Of a DNA stretch of 61,480 nucleotides, positions 1-9,100 are shown piece after piece. Source of the DNA: Pasteurella sp049941595 (GTDB lineage: Bacteria > Pseudomonadota > Gammaproteobacteria > Enterobacterales > Pasteurellaceae); the NCBI GenBank assembly GCA_049941595.1, contig JBNFNA010000014.1:1-61480 (forward strand). Reading direction: 5' to 3'. Below the pieces are notes generated by a model, which did no database searches, was not told where the DNA came from, and saw nothing but the letters and a program-made list of their open reading frames with translations. The position numbers and the translations under genes were made by a program. The first letter of the stretch is position 1. Every line of letters starts with the position of its first letter.

Positions 1-346
1 TTTCAGAAATTGGATCAAGATCTTTTTTTCATTTTTTTATTGATCGCTACTTTTTTAGTCAAAACAGCTATTTTTTGTTATTTTTCGTACCAAAACCCTC
101 CAAAAAGTGATTTTCGAGCAAAATACGATATTTTTTATCCCAAGATAAAGAACATAACTATCTTATGTAAAATCAAAAAGCTAGCTAAAAAGAAAACTCA
201 AAATCCGCTAACTTTTTTTCATTTTTTCGATCCAAATCATAAAAAATAATAATATTTTATTAAATAGCATTTCAATCATAAAAAAATGTGCTATAAAGTT
301 CGCCAGTCACTTAGATTATTATTTGTTTAGCACAGGAAGTACTACT
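1..346. other. AT-rich intergenic region upstream of sxy
   Basis: No convincing gene lies in the first 346 bases. The only open frame (10-249) starts at TTG, is dominated by Phe, Lys and Ile as expected of AT-rich noncoding DNA, and has no ribosome binding site. The right half holds the probable sxy promoter, described separately. The gene left of the window is not visible. Confidence 0.6.
226..297 (+). promoter_or_regulatory. Candidate sxy promoter with CRP-S-like site
   Basis: An extended -10 element, TG-C-TATAAA, lies at 289-297, predicting a start near 304. A CRP-S-like motif, TTCGA-N6-TCATA, lies at 226-241 with its centre at 233.5, about 70 bp upstream of that start. This is a plausible class I spacing. 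The sequences are seen directly. That CRP with Sxy acts here is inferred from known autoregulation of sxy in gamma-proteobacteria. No good -35 is visible, which suits an activator-dependent promoter. Confidence 0.4.
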
Positions 347-988
347 ATGACGAAAACAGAAAAAGACACTCTAGCGATCCGAGAAACATTACGTGAACTG
401 ATTGGAGAAGTCACAGCGAAAAGTTTATTTGCAAGTTATGGCTTATTTAGAGAAGGCACTATGTTTGGTTTATATCAGCATGGTGTTTTTTATTTAAGGG
501 CAGAAGATGAATTTGCAGAATACTTAGAGTCACAGGGTGCTGCCAGCTATCTTTCAAATGAAACATCAGGGAAATTAAATATTTCGAGTTATTACCGCCT
601 CCCCAAATCCCTCACTTCTGACAAAGCTATTTATAAATCCCTCATTGAACGATCCATTCAACAAGTTAAAGATCAAAAAAATGCCGCACTGATTGCAAAG
701 AAATCCAGAATCAAAGAATTACCCAACCTCTCTATTAAATACGAACGCTTACTCGCAAAAGTTGATATTCATAATTTAGAACTTTTCAAAACATTAGGCG
801 CAATTAATACTTATGTGCGTTTAAAAAAGAAAGGCATTACCGCTGAACTAGGGATCTTTTGGGACTTAACCGCTGCCTTGCAAAACAAAAATGTCAATCT
901 ACTAACCCAACAAGAAAAGGACGCTGCATTAAGTAGCTTAAATATTGCCTTAGCAAATGCGGGATTACGTTCTATAAAAGCGGTATAA
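347..988 (+). CDS. sxy: Competence regulator Sxy/TfoX
   Basis: Sxy (TfoX) is the master regulator of natural competence in Pasteurellaceae. It acts with CRP-cAMP at CRP-S promoters to induce DNA uptake genes. The 213-residue protein has the family's two-part layout: an N-terminal TfoX domain (motif around SYGLFREGTMFGLY, residues about 30-43) and a C-terminal helix-hairpin-helix-like domain (LPNLSIKYERLLAKVDI, then LKTLGA-type motifs and ALQNKN near the end). I place the start at ATG 347 because AGGAAG sits at 334-339, seven bases upstream; an in-frame TTG at 323 has no such site. The gene is monocistronic and faces trpS, with an uptake-sequence hairpin between them. dprA in this window is a likely target. 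Confidence 0.93.
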   Translation: MTKTEKDTLAIRETLRELIGEVTAKSLFASYGLFREGTMFGLYQHGVFYLRAEDEFAEYLESQGAASYLSNETSGKLNISSYYRLPKSLTSDKAIYKSLIERSIQQVKDQKNAALIAKKSRIKELPNLSIKYERLLAKVDIHNLELFKTLGAINTYVRLKKKGITAELGIFWDLTAALQNKNVNLLTQQEKDAALSSLNIALANAGLRSIKAV

Positions 989-1015
989 ATGACGTTTAAA
1001 ATTATCAAAAAATAA

Positions 1016-1043
1016 ACCGCACTTTAATTGCTTAAAGTGCGGT
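1016..1043. terminator. Inverted uptake-sequence pair, bidirectional terminator
   Basis: ACCGCACTTTAA (1016-1027) and TTAAAGTGCGGT (1032-1043) form a perfect 12-bp stem with a TTGC loop between the convergent sxy and trpS genes. Both arms are DNA uptake signal cores. In Haemophilus, inverted uptake pairs commonly serve as terminators. A/T runs flank the stem on both sides. Confidence 0.75.
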
Positions 1044-1072
1044 GAAAAATCAAAAAGTTTTTAACTTATCAG

Positions 1073-2071
1073 CTAGGCCACAAACCCCACTGCTTGATAA
1101 ACAGCTTCTAGTGTTTTCTTCGCACGTTCGCGAGCTTTTTCAGCGCCTTCACGAGCGATTTTATTTAGCAACTCTTCGTTATTGCGGAAATGATGGAAAC
1201 GCTCTTGTAATGTGGTGAGCATTGCTGATACTTCATCTGCCACTGCACTTTTTAATTGACCATACATTTTGCCTTCAAATTCGGCTTCAAGTTCTGCAAT
1301 AGATTTGCCGGTTACACCAGATAAAATATCTAATAAGTTAGACACGCCCGCTTTGTTTTTCACATCATAACTAACCACAGGTGGCTCATCTGAGTCTGTC
1401 ACTGCACGTTTGATTTTCTTCGCAACCACTTTTGGATCTTCTAATAAGCCAATCACGTTATTGCGGTTTTCATCTGATTTTGACATTTTCTTTTCAGGTT
1501 CAAGCAGTGACATTACGCGAGCACCTGCTTTTGGAATAAACGGCTCTGGCACGGCAAATAAGTCGCCATAAAGCGCATTAAAGCGGTTTGCAATATCACG
1601 TGTGATTTCTAAATGTTGTTTTTGGTCTTCGCCCACTGGCACTTGATTTGCTTGATATAACAAAATATCTGCAGCCATTAACACTGGATATGTAAATAAA
1701 CCGACGTTGATATTTTCTGCGTGGCGAGCTGACTTATCTTTAAATTGTGTCATTCTACCCATTTCACCGAAATAAGTATAACAATTTAGTACCCAAGCCA
1801 ATTGTGTGTGTTCTGGCACGTGTGATTGGATAAAAATGGTGCTTTTTTCAGGATCAATGCCACAAGCTAAATATAATGCAAGCACATCTAACGTCGCTTT
1901 GCGTAATGCCGCTGGGTCTTGGCGAACGGTAATTGCGTGCAAGTCCACGATGCAGAATAAACATTCGTAATCGTCTTGCATTTTTACCCATTGACGCAAT
2001 GCACCAAGATAGTTCCCAATGGTTAATTCGCCTGATGGCTGCACGCCACTTAATACAACTGGTTTTGTCAT
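1073..2071 (-). CDS. trpS: Tryptophanyl-tRNA synthetase
   Basis: TrpS charges tRNA-Trp with tryptophan using ATP in the cytoplasm. The 332-residue length is usual for bacterial class Ic enzymes. The HIGH-like signature is the TIGNYLGAL segment near residues 17-25, after GVQPSGE. The KMSKS loop is seen as KKMSKSDENR near residue 195. The gene starts only 9 bp after gph ends, and AAGGAA lies just upstream of the ATG. It is therefore the last gene of an rpe-gph-trpS operon, the same order as in E. coli. Confidence 0.97.
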   Translation of the reverse strand: MTKPVVLSGVQPSGELTIGNYLGALRQWVKMQDDYECLFCIVDLHAITVRQDPAALRKATLDVLALYLACGIDPEKSTIFIQSHVPEHTQLAWVLNCYTYFGEMGRMTQFKDKSARHAENINVGLFTYPVLMAADILLYQANQVPVGEDQKQHLEITRDIANRFNALYGDLFAVPEPFIPKAGARVMSLLEPEKKMSKSDENRNNVIGLLEDPKVVAKKIKRAVTDSDEPPVVSYDVKNKAGVSNLLDILSGVTGKSIAELEAEFEGKMYGQLKSAVADEVSAMLTTLQERFHHFRNNEELLNKIAREGAEKARERAKKTLEAVYQAVGFVA

Positions 2072-2080
2072 TGTTATTCC

Positions 2081-2755
2081 TTATTTCAAAATCGTCAAAA
2101 TATCTGCAAAATCATCAAACACCCAATCAGGATTCGCTTCTGAAATTGGGATGTTGTAGTTGTAACCATAGGTTAAACCAACTACTGGGCAGCCTGCTGA
2201 ATGCGCGGCTAAAATATCATTTTTTGAATCACCCACAAATAAAATTTGTTTTGGGTATAAACCAAATTTACCACATAAATAATACAATGGCGCAGGGTGC
2301 GGTTTAATCGCTGGTAAAGATTGCCCGCCTAACAGCTCGCTAAATAAATGATCGATACCAAATGCAGCCAACACAGGTTGAACGTGTTTTGTTGGCTTGT
2401 TGGTGACCACTGCTAAGGTGTAGCATTGTGCTTTTAACTGTTCTAACGTTTCCTTCACATTCGGATACAAGCGACTTACATTACATAAATTCTCACCATA
2501 ATGGAAACCAAAACGGCGTTTTAATTCACGAATTTGCTCATCATTCAGATTTTTACCCGTTTGTGCTTTTGCCCATTCCAAAGCACGAGCAATTAAAATA
2601 TCTGCGCCATTACCAATCCAAGTAAGCACTAATTCTTCTGGTGCTTGGGGTAAATCAAATTCTGCTAATGCTGAATTTACCGAGAGTGCCAAATCAGGCA
2701 AGCTATTGACCAAGGTGCCATCAAGGTCAAAACCAATCAATTGAAATTGTGTCAT
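2081..2755 (-). CDS. gph: Phosphoglycolate phosphatase
   Basis: Gph is a HAD-superfamily phosphatase that dephosphorylates 2-phosphoglycolate, a by-product of DNA 3'-end repair. HAD motif I, FDLDGTLVNS, occupies residues 9-18 with the two catalytic aspartates. The motif II/III region (VVTNKPTKHV) and the motif IV metal-binding GDSKND are also present. The 224-residue length fits the family. It lies 18 bp downstream of rpe, and that gap is filled by an uptake sequence core, so the Shine-Dalgarno region coincides with AAGTGCGGTAG. Confidence 0.94.
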   Translation of the reverse strand: MTQFQLIGFDLDGTLVNSLPDLALSVNSALAEFDLPQAPEELVLTWIGNGADILIARALEWAKAQTGKNLNDEQIRELKRRFGFHYGENLCNVSRLYPNVKETLEQLKAQCYTLAVVTNKPTKHVQPVLAAFGIDHLFSELLGGQSLPAIKPHPAPLYYLCGKFGLYPKQILFVGDSKNDILAAHSAGCPVVGLTYGYNYNIPISEANPDWVFDDFADILTILK

Positions 2756-2773
2756 TTTCTACCGCACTTTTTA

Positions 2774-3442
2774 TTAAACCGTTACTAATTGTTGACGCAT
2801 TTCGTCAATCACTTTCTTATAATCTGGCTGATCAAAAATTGCTGAACCAGCAACAAACATATCCGCGCCCGCTTTCGCAATTTCCGCAATATTGTTTACT
2901 TTAACACCGCCGTCCACTTCTAAACGAATATCAAAACCACTTTGGTCGATACGTTTACGCACCTCACGCAATTTATCTAGGGTGCTTGAAATGAAAGATT
3001 GTCCGCCAAAACCAGGGTTCACGGACATCAATAAAATCACATCAACTTTATCCATTACATAATCTAAATAGCTAAGTGGTGTTGCTGGGTTAAATACAAG
3101 CCCAGATTTACAACCGCAATCACGCACAAGTTGTAGCGAACGATCAATATGTTCAGTTGCTTCAGGATGGAAGGTGATGTAAGTTGCGCCCGCTTTCGCA
3201 AAATCAGGAATAATGCGATCCACAGGTTTCACCATTAAATGCACATCAATTGGTGCCGTAATACCGTAATCACGCAATGCCTTACATATTGGAGGACCAA
3301 AAGTTAAGTTTGGCACATAGTGATTATCCATTACATCAAAGTGGATAACATCCGCACCAGCATTTAAAACATTTTGAACATCGTCACCTAAACGGGCTAA
3401 ATCCGCAGATAAAATAGAAGGTGCAATTAAATAAGGTTTCAT
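2774..3442 (-). CDS. rpe: Ribulose-phosphate 3-epimerase
   Basis: Rpe interconverts ribulose-5-phosphate and xylulose-5-phosphate in the pentose phosphate pathway. The product is a TIM barrel opening with MKPYLIAPSILSADLARLGD. It carries the metal-ligand segments HFDVMDNHYVPN and DVHLMVKP, the MSVNPGFGGQSF loop and EVDGGVK. I choose ATG 3442 because GAGG at 3449-3452 gives a 6-base spacer; ATG 3445 and GTG 3454 are in frame just upstream but poorly placed. It is the first gene of the rpe-gph-trpS operon. A 14-bp palindrome overlaps the region just upstream. Confidence 0.95.
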   Translation of the reverse strand: MKPYLIAPSILSADLARLGDDVQNVLNAGADVIHFDVMDNHYVPNLTFGPPICKALRDYGITAPIDVHLMVKPVDRIIPDFAKAGATYITFHPEATEHIDRSLQLVRDCGCKSGLVFNPATPLSYLDYVMDKVDVILLMSVNPGFGGQSFISSTLDKLREVRKRIDQSGFDIRLEVDGGVKVNNIAEIAKAGADMFVAGSAIFDQPDYKKVIDEMRQQLVTV

Positions 3443-3452
3443 CATTGACCTC

Positions 3453-3466
3453 ACTTGTTAACAAGT
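3453..3466. repeat. Perfect 14-bp palindrome upstream of rpe
   Basis: ACTTGTTAACAAGT reads the same on both strands and ends about 11 bases before the rpe start codon, next to its ribosome binding site. It could be an operator or an mRNA hairpin near the translation start. No known regulator is recognised. Confidence 0.4.
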
Positions 3467-3545
3467 TGTTAAACTAAACGCTTGCAAAGCGAAAATATTG
3501 CGTTTAGTGTACTACTTTATGTTTGAATTATTAAGGAAATTCTTT

Positions 3546-4178
3546 ATGGAACAGTTTTTACAAGGATTTTTTGTCACCTCTGGTTTGATTATCGCAATCG
3601 GGGCACAAAATGCATTTGTATTGAAACAAGGATTACTTAAACAAAATATTCTTGCAGTGATTTTAACCTGCTTTATTTGCGATATTATTTTGATTTCATT
3701 AGGTGTGTTAGGGCTGGGTTCACTCATTAGCCAAAGCCCAATGGCAACAGTCGCACTCGCCTTTTTAGGTGGTGCGTTTTTGCTGTTTTATGGTTTAAAA
3801 GCCTTTCTTTCTGCTTATCAAGGCAATGCCTCGCTCGCACTGGAAAAGCAAGAAAATACACCGCAAAGCACCATACACGCCGTGATTGCAACCTTATTGA
3901 TTACGCTACTGAACCCGCACGTTTATTTAGATACGGTCGTGATTTTAGGTGGGATTGCTGGTACCTTGGCATTTGATGAAAAACTGTTCTTTTTAGTCGG
4001 CTCATTGCTTGTGTCGGCATTATGGTTTTTCAGCTTAGGTTATGGCGCAAGATTATTAATTCCATTTTTCCGCAGACCCATTACGTGGCGCATTTTAGAT
4101 CTCGTCATTGGCGTGATTATGTGGGCGATTGCCATCAGCTTAGTGCATTATGGCATTACCTTATTTAAGACGTTATAA
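3546..4178 (+). CDS. argO: ArgO/LysE-family amino acid exporter
   Basis: This 210-residue inner-membrane protein belongs to the LysE/ArgO family, which exports arginine or lysine (and the toxic analogue canavanine). The family signature IAIGAQNAFVLKQG appears at residues about 17-30, followed by about five hydrophobic segments. A typical LNPHVYLDTVVILGG motif comes before the last helices. AAGGAAAT at 3533-3540 supports ATG 3546 rather than the in-frame start at 3498. The arginine-specific name is by resemblance; substrate is not proven by sequence. No ArgP-type regulator is adjacent. Confidence 0.82.
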   Translation: MEQFLQGFFVTSGLIIAIGAQNAFVLKQGLLKQNILAVILTCFICDIILISLGVLGLGSLISQSPMATVALAFLGGAFLLFYGLKAFLSAYQGNASLALEKQENTPQSTIHAVIATLLITLLNPHVYLDTVVILGGIAGTLAFDEKLFFLVGSLLVSALWFFSLGYGARLLIPFFRRPITWRILDLVIGVIMWAIAISLVHYGITLFKTL

Positions 4179-4217
4179 CGCAAAATCAGTCAAAAGAAGC
4201 AAAGGTAAGTAGATAAA

Positions 4218-4250
4218 TTGTTTTTCAATCCACAATGCCTTTGCTACAAT
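4218..4250 (+). promoter_or_regulatory. Probable promoter of ychJ-yihY-dtd
   Basis: TG-C-TACAAT at 4242-4250 is an extended -10 element about 23 bases before the ychJ start. TTTTCA at 4222-4227 is a weak -35 at 17 bp. It would drive the three-gene unit that follows. Confidence 0.45.
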
Positions 4251-4272
4251 TTTGACCTAATCTGAAAATGAA

Positions 4273-4755
4273 ATGAGCAAAATGACTGAAAATTTAACCG
4301 CACTTTGTCCCTGTCAATCAGGTCAACCTTATCAAGATTGCTGTTCACCATTCCACCAGCAACAGCAATTGCCCGCCAATGCAATGCAATTGATGCGTTC
4401 TCGCTATACCGCTTACGTATTAAAAAATATTGATTATATTGTGCAAACCACTGTGCCAAGTCAGCAATATTTATTGCCAATTGCCGAATTAAAAGACTGG
4501 GCAGAACAAACGCAATGGGTGGGATTAACTATTGTCAAACACGAACCACTTTCGAAAACCCACAGTACAGTGGAGTTTGATGCACATTTTGCCACGGATG
4601 AAAGCACGCAAGTGCATAATGAAAAATCGCTATTTGTGAATATTGAAGGGCGTTGGTATTTTGTCGATCCAACAGTCCCTTTACCCACAATGAAACAGCC
4701 TTGTATTTGTGGTTCAAACAAAAAATTCAAACATTGTTGTGGAGGTTTACTGTGA
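4273..4755 (+). CDS. ychJ: YchJ-family SEC-C motif protein
   Basis: A UPF0225 (YchJ) family protein of about 160 residues and unknown function. It carries a SEC-C zinc-binding motif at each end: CPCQSGQPYQDCC near residues 12-24, and CICGSNKKFKHCC near the C-terminus. The central region is an NTF2-like fold in homologues. A second in-frame ATG at 4282 is also possible. Its stop codon overlaps the GTG start of yihY (GTGA), and GGAGG at 4741-4745 inside ychJ serves the next gene, so the two are translationally coupled. Confidence 0.88.
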   Translation: MSKMTENLTALCPCQSGQPYQDCCSPFHQQQQLPANAMQLMRSRYTAYVLKNIDYIVQTTVPSQQYLLPIAELKDWAEQTQWVGLTIVKHEPLSKTHSTVEFDAHFATDESTQVHNEKSLFVNIEGRWYFVDPTVPLPTMKQPCICGSNKKFKHCCGGLL

Positions 4756-5702
4756 ACAACATTTTAAAAAACACCCTACTTTTCTCGAAACTGTTTTGGC
4801 TTCGTTTTCAACAAAATAAATTAAGCCAAGCCGCAGGTTATTTAACTTATAGCACAATGCTAGCCCTTGTACCGCTTGTGATGGTTGTGTTTTCAGTGTT
4901 CTCTGCCTTCCCCGTTTTTAATGAAGTGACTAGCGAGCTAAAAGGTTTTATTTTCAATAACTTTGCACCACAAGCGAGCGATATGGTAGGGCAATATATT
5001 GATGAATTTGTGAGTAACTCGAAACAAATGAGTGCTGTCGGCGTCATCAGTTTAGTGGTGGTTGCCTTAATGTTGATTAACTCTATTGATCGCACCCTTA
5101 ACTCAATTTGGCACGATACGACCATTCGCCCGATCGTTTTTTCTTTTGCCATTTATTGGTTAATTTTGACATTAGGCCCGTTATTGATTGGTGCAAGTAT
5201 CGGTGTGAGCTCTTACATTGCCACAATGTTGAATGACAATATTTCGTTGCCATTTGGTTTGAAAGTGCTGAGTTTTGTACCGTTCTTTTTAACTTGGTTA
5301 ATCTTCACCTTGATTTACACCGTTGTACCAAATAAAAAAGTAAAAATCGTTCATTCAGCTATCGGAGCGTTAGTTGCGGCAGTGTTCTTCACATTAGGTA
5401 AACAAGCATTCCTTTGGTATGTCACCACGTTCCCTTCATATCAATTAATTTATGGTGCGATGGCAACCTTGCCAATTATGTTATTGTGGATCCAACTCAG
5501 CTGGGTGGTGATTTTAATTGGTGCACAATTAGCCTCCGTATTGGCGGACTACACCTTATGCAAGCAAGGTAAAATAAGCGTTGACGAGCTGGTAGAAGTG
5601 GACACTAACGAGCCAGCATTACAACAAAAAATCGAAAAAACGGAACAAGAACTCAAAGCAGAAATAGCACAACGCAAACAGTTATTGGAGAAACAAGAAT
5701 GA
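4752..5702 (+). CDS. yihY: YihY/UPF0761 family inner-membrane protein
   Basis: A 316-residue integral membrane protein of the YihY/BrkB family, once misnamed ribonuclease BN. About six hydrophobic segments are visible, with the family-typical AAGYLTYSTMLALVP opening, the NSIDRTLNSIW motif, and YGAMATLPIMLLWIQLSW near the end. A charged Lys/Glu tail of about 40 residues follows. The molecular role is not established. The start is GTG 4752, preceded by GGAGG with a 6-base spacer and overlapping the ychJ stop. The last codons overlap the dtd start by ATGA. Confidence 0.9.
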   Translation: MNNILKNTLLFSKLFWLRFQQNKLSQAAGYLTYSTMLALVPLVMVVFSVFSAFPVFNEVTSELKGFIFNNFAPQASDMVGQYIDEFVSNSKQMSAVGVISLVVVALMLINSIDRTLNSIWHDTTIRPIVFSFAIYWLILTLGPLLIGASIGVSSYIATMLNDNISLPFGLKVLSFVPFFLTWLIFTLIYTVVPNKKVKIVHSAIGALVAAVFFTLGKQAFLWYVTTFPSYQLIYGAMATLPIMLLWIQLSWVVILIGAQLASVLADYTLCKQGKISVDELVEVDTNEPALQQKIEKTEQELKAEIAQRKQLLEKQE

Positions 5703-6133
5703 TCGCACTGATTCAACGTGTTACGCAGGCAAAAGTAGAAGTAGATAGTCAGATTGTCGGCGAAATTGGACAAGGTTTATTGGTGTTACTCGGGGTGCAA
5801 AAAGAAGATGACAAAGCTAAAGCTGATCGTTTAATTGAAAAAATGCTTAATTATCGAGTGTTTAGCGATGAAGAAGGCAAGATGAATCTCAATGTGCAAC
5901 AAATTAATGGGCAAGTGCTTGTCGTTTCTCAATTCACCTTAGCTGCTGATACGCAAAAAGGTTTACGTCCAAGTTTTTCTCGTGGTGCACCACCTGCTCT
6001 TGCAGAAGAGTTATATGATTATGTGGTGCAAAAGTGCGGTGAAAAAATTCGAACTTCTAGCGGTCAATTTGCTGCAGATATGCAAGTGAGCTTAACCAAC
6101 GATGGGCCAGTCACTTTCTGGTTAGAAGTATAA
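5699..6133 (+). CDS. dtd: D-aminoacyl-tRNA deacylase
   Basis: Dtd hydrolyses D-amino acids from mischarged tRNAs, a proofreading step that keeps D-residues out of proteins. The 144-residue length is typical. Family motifs are MIALIQRVTQAKV at the N-terminus, the catalytic SQFTLAAD (residues about 79-86), GLRPSF, and the cross-subunit NDGPVTFWLEV at the C-terminus. It overlaps yihY by four bases, as in the yihY-dtd pair of E. coli. A bidirectional terminator follows. Confidence 0.96.
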   Translation: MIALIQRVTQAKVEVDSQIVGEIGQGLLVLLGVQKEDDKAKADRLIEKMLNYRVFSDEEGKMNLNVQQINGQVLVVSQFTLAADTQKGLRPSFSRGAPPALAEELYDYVVQKCGEKIRTSSGQFAADMQVSLTNDGPVTFWLEV

Positions 6134-6154
6134 ACATCAGTGAGAGATAAAACA

Positions 6155-6181
6155 AATTAGCCATCATAACGATGGCTAATT
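6155..6181. terminator. Bidirectional terminator between dtd and autotransporter
   Basis: AATTAGCCATC (6155-6165) pairs with GATGGCTAATT (6171-6181) around an ATAAC loop, followed by a T run on the plus strand. It separates the convergent dtd and the broken autotransporter gene. Confidence 0.8.
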
Positions 6182-6194
6182 TTTTATTTGAGGA

Positions 6195-9100
6195 TTACCA
6201 AGAATAACTTAATGTCACATTCACAGCACGTTGTTTAGTGCTTTCACTACCATAAGATTTACTTAAGTTAGTTTTTAACTGCCATTGTTTCAATTGTGCC
6301 GCTAAGCCTAATTCTTGCGTGAAATAACGTCCGAATTGTTGGTTAAAAACAGTATTATCCACCATTACAGCCACTTTTTTCTGTGACGCATCGACATAAT
6401 AAGCCGCTAGCGTTGGCATAAATGTCCAGTCATTCCAATTCAATGCTTTCGCCATTTGTAAGCCTGCACGATAAGAAATGAAGTTAAATGGACTGGTTTG
6501 GATTGCCAAATCCTCTAACGCATAATCTTTTATACTGAAATGCTGATAACGCGCAGATAACATTGGGCTAATATCAAATCCTGCTAGTGAGTGCTGATAG
6601 CCTAAAGATAAGCCCACAGCTGACATCTTTTGTTTCACTTGTGCATTTGTTTGTGCATAAGTTAACTTGTTTTTACCTTGCGCCAAGCTCACATCAGCTA
6701 CCGCAAATAGACCCATATCAAAGGATTTTTTCGCATAAGCTGAGAATTGCAACCAGTTGTTTTTATTGGCTACTTCATTATCAAACTGACTTTGTGAGTT
6801 CACCGAACTTAACACGCCACCAATACGGAAATCTTTGTCAGAATTCACCGCACTTTCTACACCTAATTGAGTGAGGTGGTTAGTTTGTTCATAAGTGCGG
6901 TAATTTTTTGAGCCATTTTCTGTTTTCTTCCACTCATAGTTTGTCCACACTGCAAAAGGCAGCTCTTCATTGACTAAGTAACGACGAGATAAACTATCAC
7001 CTACTTGTAATGCCACATTCGCTTGTGAAGATAAAAGTGAAAGTGCAGCGTTCGTTGCACGGCTTGTGTAATCACGTTGAACAGCACTCATCATTGCGGC
7101 TTTTGCATTTTCTGCACGTGCTGCAGCCGCTTGAAGAACTTCTTCTGGATTTGGAACCTTCTCATCATCCACATCTGCACTTTTACGGAAAACGCCTGCA
7201 GAGAAAGTTCTAACACGGTAATTGCCATACCATCTTGCTAAGTTTCGTTCTGCTTCAATACGCTCAGCTTCGGCAATTTCCCATTCTAAGTATGGGTTGG
7301 TTAAACGTACCGCAATGTGTTCTGGCTTATTGTCTTGCACAAAGTGGAAGCGATAAGCTTTAAAGTCAATTGAACCTGCATTAAATACTGGTCGGCTTGT
7401 GGTATCTAGCACTTTAAATAGCGTTAAACGATCTCTCAATGTCAATGAAGCTAAATGACGTGATGAAAGTGGGAATGCTGTTTGGTTCGTACGGAAGACA
7501 TTAAATGTATATTCACCCGATGCTCTGCCTTGAACAACCACTTGATCGCCGACCAATCGTTCTGGATCAAAGTTAAATTCGAAAATCCCTTTTCCTGATA
7601 AATTGCCTGAAACTGTCAATTGATTAAATGGCTGTCCTGATTTACCTAAACGAATTGCACTCGCATATTGGTTGTCATAACCCATATTTAAGTTACCCAC
7701 AACACTATCACCGTTCATATTCCAATAAGATTTAGGCGCCATATACATTGCTGTTGTTCTATCTGCGTGAATACGCCCTAGTAAACTCGCTAAACCTAAA
7801 TATAATTGGGCATTATTGTGTAACTTAATATGACCTTTAATTTCTGTTTTCGGTAAGGCATTAAAGTTAACTTGCGCAAGTGTTTTATTTGCGCACGAAG
7901 TCACACCGTCATAATCAGAACGTTGGCAAATAGGATCATTTTGTTTAAAGCCTAAATGCAATTGCGCATTGTTTCTTGCCACAAAGTTACCATTCACTTG
8001 AGAAACATTGCGACCGATATACAGCTTCGCATTGTTTACAACATTAAACACTTTCGCATTGAAGGTACGATTTATCCAATCGTTTTCAAATACAACCTCT
8101 TGTTTTTTTCAGCATATCCCTTGCGTGTGGGGTTGGACGCCCAGATAGGAACACTTCGCCACCATTCACTTTGAATGTACCTTGTAAATTAATCCCTCCA
8201 GATACGAGAAACTTGGTATTTGCAAGCGTTGGTGCATAAGTGATATTCATCGCACCGTTATGGCGTGTGCGATCTGTTTCACCAAAATAACCACTGAAAG
8301 TCGTATTTAAGCGCAGTTTATTGTTACGTTCGGTCGCATATTTGATAGCTTGATCTTTTGTTGTACCAACAAATTTCCAATCTTTAGAGCTGTTTTGGTG
8401 TGTTGGTAAATTTGCTCTTGGATCATCACCTAATAAAGCAAAATACCCTGTTACTTGACCGTTATTATTTCTTCTTTCATAAATCGCCGTTGTATCGGTT
8501 TTAAAACCCGTGCCGTGCTGTTTCCAATTGATTTCATTTGCCTTGAAAGCTGAATAACCACGGATCACTAAATTCGCAGTTTTGTTTTGATTATGGTTGA
8601 CAATACGCGCACCATCGTCTGCATTTTGAATGTAATTAAAATTCAGGGCTAAACCATCAACATCTATACGACCGCCACGATAACCAAAATATAATTTATC
8701 TAAATTAATTTGATCCGCACTTTTTAACACAACCGTTGGACGACCACTGACGATACCCACTTGGTTAAAGGCTTGTTTTGTGCCTAATCCACCACGTTGT
8801 TGGTTTAAAATAACAGTACCATCACCAACACTAATATCACCGTAGTTCACTCCTTTACCATTCACCAGTAAAGTACCTTCACCGATTTTCGATAAACGGT
8901 CACCTTTCGGGTTACCAACTTTCCATTCAACGGTTTTGCCTTTCGCAACGGATACCCCCGCGCCTAAATAAGTTTGGTTATGTTGAGGTCTTACTACAAA
9001 GTCAGTGTCGAAATACAATGCACCTGCACCTTGATTGATATTTTTGGTAAGCACCAAAGTGCCTTTTTTACCTTTGAATGCCACATTTTTACCGTGATCT

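Noticed and set aside
10..249. A 79-codon open frame at the left edge
   Set aside because: TTG start, no ribosome binding site, and a Phe/Lys/Ile-rich composition typical of AT-rich noncoding DNA.
8095..8115. Programmed ribosomal frameshift in the autotransporter gene
   Set aside because: The repair needs a +1 shift, whereas A-rich slippery heptamers favour -1, and no stimulatory element is evident. Simple mutation, slippage or error is more likely.
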